From positions 6,404,445 to 6,468,444 of the forward strand of contig ML681964.1 in assembly GCA_007922195.1 (NCBI GenBank): a stretch of 64,000 bases of DNA. Reading direction: 5' to 3'. Made by a program: the position numbers and the translations under genes. Origin of the DNA: Podocnemis expansa. Lineage: Eukaryota; Chordata; Testudines; Podocnemididae. Shown here in pieces: positions 31,617-42,838 of this stretch. Each line of letters begins with the position of its first letter. Position 1 is the first letter of the stretch. The notes under the pieces were generated by a model. It ran no database searches. It saw only the letters and a list, made by a program, of their open reading frames with translations, and was not told the DNA's origin.

Positions 31617-34327
31617 AAGATAGGTCTATCAAGTCTGTTCTCCTATGATCCATATGTATGGAGATCAGATTTCACTTGTTGAGTGCATTTTTGAATACTA
31701 GCTTTGTATTAAACACTTGCAAATGATAACTTATGGCTACTTTACCACTAATTATTAGATATTATGGTATTTTTAACTTTATTTTAATACAGATTTCTAC
31801 TAGATTGCCTTATACTATTTTTCTACTCATATGTGTCTTTATCCACTCAAGATTTGCACTGATACTAAAGAGATGGCAAAAATCTCAGGCTACACTACTA
31901 TAATTTTGCTCAGCTCACCACTCAAACTTGGTCATGATGATTTAGCAGCCAGTCTCTGCCTTTTCTTAGGCAGGGCATGATACATCTTGAAGATGGAGAT
32001 GTTTCAAGAGATGTTTCAAGACGGCGTTTCTCTGGCAAAAACCTCTAATCATTCCTAGGGTATGTACTTGTTTGCAACCCCCTATCACCCCTTCACTTCT
32101 TTTTCCAGGTGATCTTCTTTGTTCAGAATGGGTGGGAGATCTCCCCCTCTTCAGCCAAGGTGCTACAGACATTGATAGCCTATTTTCATTGTTATTTTCT
32201 CTGGATGTGTGCTTGCAACTTGGACTGGAAAACAGCTCTAACTGCCTTCCTCCGCCCTGAGCCATGTGAAATACATAAGAACATGTTTCACATCTGTACA
32301 CATACGATGCCGCAGGAAACCTGCTATCAGAGCAATACTGCAAAGTATGTTATGTGCATTCATAATGAAGCCCCTTGTATGGCATGTCTGGCATTAAGCC
32401 ATACAATTATGTTGCAAAAGTGAACAGAAGAGTTACACAGATCATACTATGGTGATGGTAGGGAATCCCGTGACACCCTCTAAATCAGGAACAAGTAAAA
32501 ACTGCAGCAAGACCAGGATGGTGACACAAGATGCCTCTACCTGACTGAAGGTGGCATAGAATGGAGGCATAGAGGCAACCCTTACTGGATGCCTGACTAC
32601 CATGAAATCCATGAGAACAGGTGAAAGAGGGGGTTATACATCTTTGACCTGCACTTGAGTAGTTTTAGCTTGCTACTGCCTAGCTTTCTTCTTTCCTCGA
32701 GTACAGAATGTACAGCTCTACTTTAGGCACAGCCACAGACAATGCTCTCCTTAAATACAGCAAAGAGCTGTGATCAGTTAAGGGCAGATGATCTGCAACT
32801 GCGTATTTTAGGCTGCTGCCTGAGGCAGGTGGAGGAGATGACTGCTGTTGCTGAAGTAGTGATGCTGTGAGGAAGAAAAGAAGAAAATCTAATGAATCTT
32901 TAAATATCAGTTTAATCCAATCTGGGACCACAAACATTAAAGTGCCTTGACAATAACCATATCGTAGAGCATAGTTTGCCTATAGAACAGAAGTACTGTT
33001 GTTTGGGCACCCTATCTGCTTTTTCTTCCTTTAAGATATTTGGGTGTTTCTTAAATTTAACATTTTACTCTGAATGTTTTTTCTCCCCTTCTCCCTGAAC
33101 AAGACTGGGTGTGGCCACAGTTCCTTTTTGTTATCCTGGAAATTAAGAAGTATGGTGCAGTCAGCAGACATACATATGTAGGTAAGATGTCACGATTCGT
33201 CCTTTAAATTGCAATCTTGTGTTATTTGTGTTTGGTTTCTCCCCTAGTGAAAAACTTCCCATTCATTCGTTAGCTCCCTAAATATTAAGTAAATTTATAA
33301 GAGACACAATACCGCTTTGGCTGATGAGCTGTCTGTTTTAAGACAACTGTGAACAGTTCAAATTATGTAGAAGAATCTGGCTGTCAGGTGGGGTTTTTGT
33401 TTGCTTTTTTGTAACTGAAGGAAAGGGATGACTGAAAAAGAAATGAAAGAAAAAAGGTCAATTAACTGTCACTGTCTAAGTGATTATTATAAAATGTTAG
33501 CTTTTTAATAAGAAAATGTTATAATGAAGAAACTATTTTCTTCCATTCTGTAGTATTTTAGCCTGACAGTCTTGCCCTATTGCTCAAATTATCGAAAATC
33601 CTGGGTCAAAATATGAAGCCCATACTGCTGAACACACCTAACGTTATTTTTGAAATTCACCATAACTATTTAAATGAAGGCTTGAAAAGAAAAATTACCT
33701 ATCATGCCAAAGTCTTAAAACAAAACAAAAAGCACATATTGCCACTTCAGGGACACATTTCTTGTCTGCTGTTGCCATTATATATGTTATTTCAGTCCTG
33801 CAGTTAGCTATAAACCACATCTTTCCCTTTTCCAGAGAGAAATAAGAGATGCCTGAAGGGAAGCAGGAATGGAAAGCATCCTTAAAATGACTGATTTATA
33901 ATCAGTAAGAAGATATAATATAAAAATTGTAGGCTTCTTACTATGTCACAGTCCAAATACTCTTAATGCTCTTGTTTTAAAAGACCAGCCCCATTCCTCT
34001 CCGCATCCCTGTTCAGCCGTCTCCACACAGACCAGCTTGATGTCTAAGAGGATAGCATGACATGAAGCTACCATGTAGTATACTCAGATTCTAAATTCCT
34101 GTATTGGGACATGTGAGAATTTTTTTGGTGAGAGAGAATAAGGGGGTACACTGTATACTGCAGAATTAGTCTTGTGGTATCTCATCCTGCTATTGTATAC
34201 CCCAGGATGAGAGAAACAGTGGGGAGACTAAAATAGAAGTTATTGCAGGGGAGGAGGGGGGTTAACTCTTATTCAGTCCAGCCTGCTTCTTGCTGCCTCT
34301 TCTGATCAAATCTCTGCAGAACTTGTT
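31617..34327. other. Unique non-coding sequence
   Basis: No repeat or gene recognised in this AT-rich stretch. Confidence 0.45.
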
Positions 34328-35384
34328 TGTGACCCACCTGTGCCTAGGGTAGCTCACCCGAAAATGCCAAGGTCAGGGCAGGCTGCAAAAAGGAAAGCAG
34401 ATTCTCCCAAACTGGTGGCTAACAGTGTACTTGGTGTTACCACCCAGTCACAAACAGCACTTCTGGTTCTCCACATGGGTTAACAAGAAGCAAAAACAAG
34501 AAGTTACATAGCCCCTTTATTGCATTTCAGTCCTGGCCCCTAATTAGCAAGTAGATCCAATAAAGTGAGGATTTTTTAAAAACTCCTCGCTGTATAACAT
34601 GTTCTTCTAATCCCCAAAGGGTGAATCACATTCCCAGATCAATATTGGTTTAAATCTTACTTAAATAACTGTGCTGCAGGCCAATCCTGTAGTAACTATA
34701 ACTAAAGGTTTATTATAATAGGAAAGAATAAACGAACAATGAGAGATGTTAAATGATCAAAGCAATCAAATACATACAAATGACTTTAAAGTCCATATAT
34801 ATATCAGATTGTTAGCAGTACTGGAGGTTACAAGTTTGTACAGTTCTTCTGGGGTACATCCAGTACTTGGAGGGGTCTCAGTCCTGTGTTTCATAGCTTT
34901 AGATATAGAATAGTTGACCTAGGGGTAGGAAGCAGGAATGAAGACAAGACAGAGATGGTGCCGCAACCTCTTATAGTTTCTATAGTGGGGCTTGTACCTC
35001 CTTTGTCCCAAAGATAGGCACACAGTACACAACACGGAAAAGCCTGTGTCTCCTGTCCATAGGCATGTTCCTACATGTCCTGATGATTCACATGGTGAAG
35101 TCCCTAGTTTTTCTCACTGGGCTGGTGATGAGCCTCAGGGCTGACATTAACCTGCTGGAGGGCATAACCCTGTAGCACAGGGCAAGTGTTTGGACACATA
35201 TTTCATGCATATCCATAAATTACAATACACAGATAAAACAGACACATAAACAATATTATCATACTTAGCAAATTATAAGCTTTCAAAAGGTATCTGACAT
35301 GGCATATCTTGGTCTAATTATTGTAATTTTGCAATATTGATATCAATAATATAAATGGTCACCTCTAATATAGACTGTATCACT
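34328..35384 (-). mobile_element. Solo LTR of an endogenous retrovirus-like element, minus strand
   Basis: On the minus strand it starts AGTGATAC (TGTGA-type, first base changed) at 35384 and ends GGGTCACA at 34328. Inside are a TATA-like CTATAAGAGG (about 34970), 'catttgtatgtat', and the polyA region TATAATAAACCTTTAGTT (about 34720-34700). The same order and wording occur in the LTR at 59079-60102. Flanks ttgtt (34323-34327) and ttgtc (35385-35389) fit a 5-bp TSD with one change. No internal viral genes are next to it, so it is a solo LTR. Confidence 0.8.
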
Positions 35385-36023
35385 TTGTCCCTCTTCATTC
35401 CTCTATGTATTTATTAAGGCCAAGTTTAAGCATCTGGTAAGTATTTGGAGTACAGCTACTTCATTCTTTGTATAATCAGTACATTAACAATAACATTTAA
35501 AATGTCACACATGGAGCTGGTCAAAAGGAATGCAAAACAGTCATGCTGCTGCATTATGCTCTGAAACACACATCCTCAATGAGACCATCTCAAAGCTGGA
35601 GTCAGAAAGGAGGGAAATAAGGGATAGAGAGATTGCAAGGGAAAAAGTAGCTGAGGTCATAATGACATGAAAATGTTCAAGAGTTGGTGCTTTTGAGGCT
35701 TCCTGATCGTGATTTTGCAAGCTTATCAGCATTTGGGTAGTGTCTAGATACATCACTCAAAACTATGGAGTTCCTAACAGTACTTGCAATTTTGGGAAAG
35801 CTGATAGATTGTTGAAGTACTAGAGAGTTAACTCCCTTTTGACCTCCCATCCCCATCTCCATCTTGAGCCTTTGACTATGGTATTTCTTGCTTTTTCAGC
35901 ACTTTACCATATAAGGTTAATAATCTAGTAACATAGTTTTAATTCAGAATAAAAAAACAATTCTGTGAAAATCACTGCGAAAAGGCACACAGTGTGGTTG
36001 TAGTAGCATTGGCCTCAGAATAT
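35385..36023. other. Unique non-coding sequence
   Basis: No gene recognised. 'ggagctggtcaaaa' at 35515 may be one end of the low-complexity MITE seen at 19.1 and 41.4 kb. Confidence 0.45.
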
Positions 36024-36228
36024 TAGAGAGACAAGATGGGTGAGGTAATATCTTTTATTTGATTGGTAGTGAGAAATAAGCTTCTGAGCTCCTTTTTGGA
36101 GGATAAGCTTTTGAGCTCCTTTTTCAGAGGATCACCTGTAGAAGAGCGGCATGGCTCCAAAGCTTGTTTCTCTTACCAACAGAAGTTGGTCCAAGAGAGG
36201 ATATTGCTTCACCCACATTGTCTCTCTA
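36024..36228. mobile_element. Inverted head-to-head dimer of the second PLE tail family
   Basis: The left arm (36024-36125) is sense on the minus strand, with 'gatattacctcacccatc' at its 3' end. The right arm (36130-36228) is sense on the plus strand, with 'aagcttgtttctc', 'ttggtccaa' and 'cttcacccacattgtctctc'. The 3' ends face outward, as at 7183-7540. The left arm has an internal duplication of 'gagctcctttttgga/cag'. I could not find a convincing TSD. Confidence 0.72.
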
Positions 36229-37364
36229 TGAAGGATCATGTTAACTAATCCTCCTGAGGCCACACATGAATTTCCTTTAACAAACACTTGAGAAATGCCA
36301 CATTGATCTTGATGAATAGAGACCATAATAGGTTTTATGTTCATTTAACTTACAGAGTTCCCCTTTTCACTGGTTGTGATGTACAGACCACAAGTAAACT
36401 GAGTATGATAGAAGTCAATTTTATGTGGTACACTGCACACTCAACATACCCAAAAACTATTCACAAAGTAATGAGTAATTCAGTGATTGTATAGGCAAAC
36501 AAGCACCCATCATGTGCTCACCAAAAGGTCACAAAGTCTTGAGACAATAATTCGGAGAGTTACAGAGCCCTGATTAGTCCTTATTCAGGCAAACTCCTTA
36601 GAAGTGAACTAGGGTGATTTTTTACTTACATCTAATTATTTACTATTATGATTGTGGTAGTGTCAAAGGCCCCAGTCAGGACTGGGTTCCATTGTATTTA
36701 ACATTGAACAAATGTGTTGCCCTTACAATACCTCTTTTGATTATTGATGTACATGGCCAGTTGCAGCAGTCTATCTGAGAAGAAAATTTGGCTTTATTGT
36801 ATTTCCAATTGACTATTTCACTGAGCATTAATATTAAGCAACACAACAATTACTGCTCTAGTGCAATATTCAGTCTCACATTTCCATATTACATGCTGGG
36901 ATCTTGTTTAGGAGTCTTTCGTGTGGACTTGCTTAGACAAATAATCTTTGGTACAGTAACCCAAGAACATAAAACAGGGTAAGACTTTACGAGATGTGCC
37001 TTGAGCTTTAATTTGGATTTAATAAGCCTATTTTTATCATATTTATTAAATTCAACTGACTTTTAAAAGAGCACCCTCTGAGACTAATGAATATGCAGAT
37101 TTTAAGTCTGGTTGGTATAGAATGAAATCCAAAATTACATTAGCAATGAATGTGTAATTACATTTTGAATAATCAGTTAACAAGCATTCTAATTAGCATT
37201 TAACAAGAAAAGAGCTATGCAGTAACAAGTTAGATATTGCTCTTTGCCAGGGGTGCAGCAGCCAGTTGTGTCTAAGGAGGTTGAAAATGAGGCCTACATC
37301 TGAAAAATGGGCTCCGATGTCTGCAGACATCTGCATATGTAGACAGGAAGGCAGAATATTTCAG
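36229..37364. other. Unique non-coding sequence, possible conserved element
   Basis: No repeat or gene recognised. The part 36780-37230 is AT-rich but of high complexity, with many ATTA/TAAT sites and no repeat similarity, as is common in conserved non-coding elements near developmental genes. Confidence 0.4.
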
Positions 37365-37440
37365 TGATTGCCTGATTCAAAGCCCATGAAAGTCAATGGC
37401 AAGACTCCCATTGACTTCAGTGGCTTTGGATTGAGCACCT
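37365..37440. repeat. Ancient short palindromic repeat
   Basis: 'attcaaagcccatgaaagtc' is answered by 'gacttcagtggctttggatt' around a short centre. This is a widespread old amniote inverted repeat; no family name assigned. Confidence 0.6.
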
Positions 37441-37479
37441 ACTTAGTAGAATTCAGGTCAGAACTCAGTGTTGTTCCTG

Positions 37480-37585
37480 TAACTACCAATGACTCACCAT
37501 GTTCCTGCAGCAAATCACTTCAATTTCCCCATTAATAGAGTGGGACTAATAACACTAATTATGACAAAGTGTGCTAAGAGGCATG
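37480..37585 (+). repeat. MIR/CORE-type SINE, 3' part
   Basis: Follows the MIR core order: 'actcaccatgttcctgcagc', 'aaatcacttcaatttcccca', 'gtgggactaataacact'. Diverged. Confidence 0.58.
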
Positions 37586-37626
37586 GATGGAAACCACAAA
37601 TGCAAAAATCCATTATTAATGATGTA

Positions 37627-37712
37627 GGGAACTGTGGTCTAATATGAGTAACTAGGAGTCAAGAGCTCTCCTGTCTCTTACTGGCTTTGCTGCTGACTTG
37701 GACAATTTCAGT
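37627..37712 (+). repeat. MIR/CORE-type SINE, 5' part
   Basis: 'gaactgtggtctaatatgag', 'aactaggagtcaagagctct' and 'ctggctttgctgctgacttgg' follow the head and early core of a CORE-SINE. It is a separate copy from the one just upstream because the order of parts is reversed. Confidence 0.55.
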
Positions 37713-40700
37713 AGAAATTATGAGTGTTCCACAACTCTCAAACTCACCACCTGAATCGGTATATGTTTATGTCCTACACCTCTTTTTTCTGAGACAGTAT
37801 CTGAGAATTCAGAATAAATTCTCTATTAAAGTTGACATATATCTCATAATATTGGTTTTTTCAGATTTAATATATTTATTATAATATGAACTGTTGAACT
37901 TGTGTATTTTCAATATGTTGTTACATTTAAACCCATGGTGTTTTCACATGGTTCTCAGATAAATTAATGTTTGCACTGACTTCTTTGCATAGACATTTGA
38001 CTAGTCCTCTAACTGAAGTATTCTAAACCATTTAGTCTAATAGATTTTCAATAAATTGATTAAAATGAAAAGCACTGTGATTGTGTTTCCAGGTTCTCCT
38101 ACATAAATAAGGGGCCTGAGGCTGTACTGAAGTCAGTGCCTGAGGTTATGATTTTGAATGTAGAGGAAATGAACACATTCTAACTTAGTGGGTTAAAAAG
38201 AATAAATTGTTGCATCAATGAAAATAACATTTATATTAGCTTTTACTGTTAGTATTCTGCTGGGACAGCAATTCAGGAGAGCAGCAGCTAATAGTTAAAT
38301 CAAACCTGATGGTGGGGACGGATATTAAAGCACACAAAGAAATTCCCAAGAGGAAGAATATACACTGTGAGGTTGGAAGTGAGAACACCAGCCCTGGATG
38401 ATTTGTTTTTGGTATCCCTGGCGTTTCTTTTAGAGGCTCCAAAGGAGCCAGTGTAGGGACAAGTTCCATCAGTGAATCCTGGGCTCCCTAGCTGGTTCCC
38501 TCATCAATCAGAGCTGCTTATTTGAGAGGTTGTTTTAGCTACTCATGGGGCCCAGTAGTAGAGGAAAGGTAATGGGAACTTTGTACTGTTGCGAGCTTCC
38601 TGGATGGACTTTTCATCACTTTGCCCCCGCTCTGTTTGGAGCACCTGAGTGCTAGCATAATACAAGGAACAATAAATCATTAGTTTCTTCCTACCTTTCA
38701 GGGCTAGTTCAGCATAGTGCTTGGCTTCAGCACATATGCTCTTTTTGAGAACTCCTTCTACCATAGTGCTCCTGTGAAAGCTGAGTTAAACTACAGTCCT
38801 GCTATGAATCTCTGTTCATTGTCTCTCTGTAGAACTAAGTAAAAGTCTGTCTACAGCACAACATCCTCTGTTCCTAGTTACATGTATTCACAAACAGCAT
38901 TGTGTTTGCAATGTTCATCTTGATTAAAATGATGCCATAAATATATTTTATTAGTAGTAACTATATAAAATTCCGTTTAGGTAGAACCAGCCTTACAGGC
39001 AATTTAGTTCTTTGTGCTTTCCTATCCTATGGCTGGTATACACCCAGTTTCTATGTGATGACAGGTCTCTAAAAGATCCTTAATAGCTGACAGGAAACAG
39101 CTTCACCAAAGAGCTGCTTCTTGTCCCCAAGTGGCTGCCACTGCTGAAGGAAGGAAAAAGAAAGTGTCTCTGCTTGTCAGAATTGATGTTGCATGATTTT
39201 TGTTTCCCTCATTGATACCAGTTTAATTACAATGGGGCTGATTCTTCATTGCCTTACACTTTTCCAGTTATTTATGCCTATGAACAGAGGTCTTGAAACA
39301 CTAGCATTCTACTTTGGCTTTTCTTCTACATCCATTTTGTCAGGGTGTGGACTAATACAAAAGATGCAACACAGTCAGGAATTGGGTCCAGAAACCTGAA
39401 AAGAGTTATCCCTGATTTATACTGAGGGAACAGAAAGTTCTGGGACAAGGAACTCCTTGGTAGAGCATACATTCTGCCCTAGATTCCCCTCTAACACAAA
39501 CACAGAGTGCCTTACACCATGTTTACACATTTACACCTGTGCACAGCAATTGCCAGATGGGTGCAAAATGCTACTAATCCAAATTCAACCATTACTTATT
39601 AGCAAAGCTATGACTGTCACAGAGGTCACAGATTCTGTAATTTTAAGACATGGCTGGGAGTTCAGGCTTCAGCTCTGGATGACAGGGTTTGGGCTTCAGC
39701 TTCAGCCCTACCCAAGAGGGCTCAAGGAGGGAGTGCCACTTCTACCTCCTGACTCCCCTAAGAAGGCCACCCCACCTGTGGATCAGTGTCAATGCTGCCA
39801 TGTTACACTGTAATTTTTTATTGTTAAATTGTTACACTTCTGTTTGTTGCTACGGCCATATCCTGATTTTAAACATATTTAACATTAATACTCTCTGAAT
39901 TTTGCCTAATTTCACCATGGCAAAATTGTATCCATATTATTAGCATTACAAACTCACTTTGTGCAGCTATAAATGGCTATGCCACCTGTGAGGAGTACAT
40001 GAATCAGGTCCATTTTCACCCCCTCCTCTAGGGGTCTCTGAGAGCAAAGCAAATCCACCACCATCAGACTGATCTTCCCAGCTGACTCATCGGGGTCTCT
40101 GAAGACCTGCTCAGTATGTCAGGCAGTCAAATCTCTGAAGATCACCTCTTCAAGTAGTATAAAGCTGAGTTGACAGGAAGGCTTTCCTGTTGACTCAGCC
40201 CACTGAAGACACTGTGGTAAGAAGGTATTCAGCAGCTGAAGGTAGATAATACAAATTATTTTACATAACTGTTTTATCTCCCTTCAATTACCACTGAAAA
40301 GTACCTGCCATGTCGACTACGGCAGAGTCATGACTCAGCCATCTCTTGGATTCCAGCTTAACAGGGCCTTACAAACTTTTACTTCCTGACAGGAACCTTA
40401 ATGTGTACTTTCCTCAAAGACTTTCTGGAAGCCAACTTGTCCTTTCCTCACCCTGTATTTTTTGCTCCCCTAACTCAGAATGTAATAAGGTATGAAAAAG
40501 GACATTTGGGATGGGTGGGGTTTGCCTCCCTAGAAAGTGAGCAAGAGGTATTGTTACTGAAGCATCAATCAAGCATATCTCTTTGTAGAAAATTCTCATG
40601 GACCTCAGGGTATTTCCAGAGGGTGGTGTACTCATTTCTGTCCCCTTTCTTTCCTTTAGAGAGTGCTAAGCTGGAGTCATGTTGCCAAAACCTCCGGATC

Positions 40701-42384
40701 TGCATGTAGCCTTTATCTACTGAATGGGTTGGTTGGCAGCTGGGGAACTTTGGGAACTGGTGCTACCAGGGTTGGCATTAACTTCCATATAGTTTCTCAT
40801 GGGTTCAGCATGGGAATGATACTACATACAGCTACACTTGCCTATCTTTATCTCCTGTTCCTCCATCCAGGTAGCATTAGGCTTAGGCTGTTCCTACTGT
40901 ATGATACTTTTCACAAGGAAAACTTCAGCCCAAAAGACTGATATCTCAGGAAGTCATAAGCATGTGGAAATGTGGGGTTAGAATGGAAACTATATGACAA
41001 GGTTAAGTGGGCACTGCTAGGAGCCTGCTACAATATGCAAACTATTTAAAACACTTTAAGTACCAAGTGAAAGTTACCATCTAAGAAATTTTGTCCTTTA
41101 TTTTCTTCCTCTGCAATAAAATGAATGATGCCCAGAGTTTATCAATTTCCTTCCTTTTTCTCCTCTAACAGCTCCGAAGTTGAGGAAGTTTTGAAAAGTT
41201 TCAGACAGCAAAGAAAAAAGAAAAAGGAAAATGAAAAGTATGTGGGGGAGGGGGGAGATTCCTAAAAGCAAACAAATATGTTTTATTCTATTGTCATAGT
41301 TCGTGGAAAGAAAATGGAGAACAAACAAATTCTAAATTTCAACATTCAGAATTTTTTTAAATAAAATCAAGACTCTTGTGAAAGTTTTCAGTTCTGAAAA
41401 AACATTTTTCTTGGGAAAGTTTTGAATGAAAACTTGGACCAGCTCTGGGAACTATGGATGAGAGGAAATAGCACAAATACTCTTCCATGCAAATCTAGGG
41501 GGTCTAACAAATGAAAAAAAAAAAGCTTCTGCTTGTCTTTTTGCCCAATATCAAGGGCTCAGTTCTGTTCCCACAGAAGCGAGTAGGAGTCCGTATATTA
41601 TCAGTTTAACACCATATATGTCCTCTATCTAGGGATAAGTCCTAGACTGTAAATGGTATGAAATCAATGATTAACAGGTCTTTTACAACTCTAACTTCTT
41701 GTGTTCCTAGAGCAGACTGTACAGCTTCATTGTTTCAAGAGTGTCATAGCATATAGAGTAAGTGCCATCTTCTGGTGATGAAATTTTTGCAGCACCAGCT
41801 AATGCCATGAGTGATTTTTATACACTTTAGATAACCAGAATGAGTGATGTTGCTTGGAATTCTGCCTATTATGGAATTTAAAGAAATACATAACCTTGAA
41901 CTCTAATGAAAACCATTAAGCAATCAGATATGTTGAACTAAACAGACATCTCTTTTCTTTGCAGTACCAGTATCCTTTAAAAAAGTGGTCCATAACTAAC
42001 ACATAAAGTAAGTCAGTACATATCTTAAAATATTTTGAATGTTTGAACTTATCTACAAAACATTGCATAATGACCAACAAAAGAAGTGGAACCAGAAGAT
42101 ATAATGGTTAGCAAGAGATCAATAAGCTACTTCAGAAAGAAAAGCAGGCATCAATTAAACTTGCATTTAATTGAAACAGCATTGTAGTACTTAGGCTATA
42201 TGAAAACTTTTCACCTTATCTTAAAACTCTCGACAAACGATTAATTTATTCTCATAACACCCCCGAGTGGCAGGCAAATATGTGTAGGCCACACAGTGGC
42301 AGAGGTAGAGTTCAGGTAGGACCCACAAGTTCTGCCATGCAACAGTCTGCTCTGTTAGATTAATAGCTGAGTTCTCCAAAGGTA
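37713..42384. other. Long unique non-coding stretch
   Basis: No gene recognised. It includes a low-complexity MITE-like block at 41340-41450 and a diverged palindromic-repeat fragment near 39228-39275. The minus-strand frame at 38543-38764 shows no known domain. Confidence 0.4.
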
Positions 42385-42392
42385 GTTCATAG

Positions 42393-42558
42393 CAGTGGCT
42401 CTCAACCTTTTGTGGGTCGTGACACACTTGGCAGCATATTCCAACTGCATAGTACATACTAGCCCACTCCCTCCATGCCAAATCCAGCCATCTCCCCAGC
42501 TCTCCTCAAGACACTTACTGCTGTGTGGTGACACATTAATAGTCTTTGGGAACCACTG
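42393..42558. mobile_element. 166-bp hAT MITE with near-exact TSD
   Basis: Termini CAGTGGCTCTCAACC (42393) and, inverted, CAGTGGTTCCCAAAG (from 42558). Flanking 8-mers are gttcatag (42385-42392) and gttcacag (42559-42566), 7 of 8 identical. No coding capacity. Confidence 0.87.
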
Positions 42559-42795
42559 GTTCACAGAGTGCTCCCATATGGTTTACAGCATTACTTCTGT
42601 CACTAAGGTGAAGCAATCATCGCTCCACCTGTGATAGTTGCTTCTGATTGTAATCTATTCTAGAACTCTCATGATTTTCCAAAGTTGTTTTTTTTGTTTT
42701 TTTGACTAACTGAACTTAAACTAAAGAACAGAAAAAAGCAAGTTACTCTCTACACAGCTGCTTCATGCCTTTCTATATCTGGTGATGGCTGTTCA

Positions 42796-42838
42796 TTCAA
42801 CCATGACTAAATTTGCAGATGATGCCAAACTAGGACAC
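42796..42838 (+). repeat. Short CR1 RT fragment
   Basis: Translates as TKFADDAKLG, the CR1 RT active-site region with both aspartates. The flanking similarity is too weak to extend. Confidence 0.5.

Noticed and set aside
34328..35384. Paired LTRs of one full-length provirus spanning 34-60 kb
   Set aside because: The two LTRs are in opposite orientation, each has its own flanking repeat, and there is no gag, pol or env remnant between them.
38543..38764. 73-aa minus-strand frame as an exon
   Set aside because: No recognisable domain, no splice context that stands out, and length is within chance for this window.
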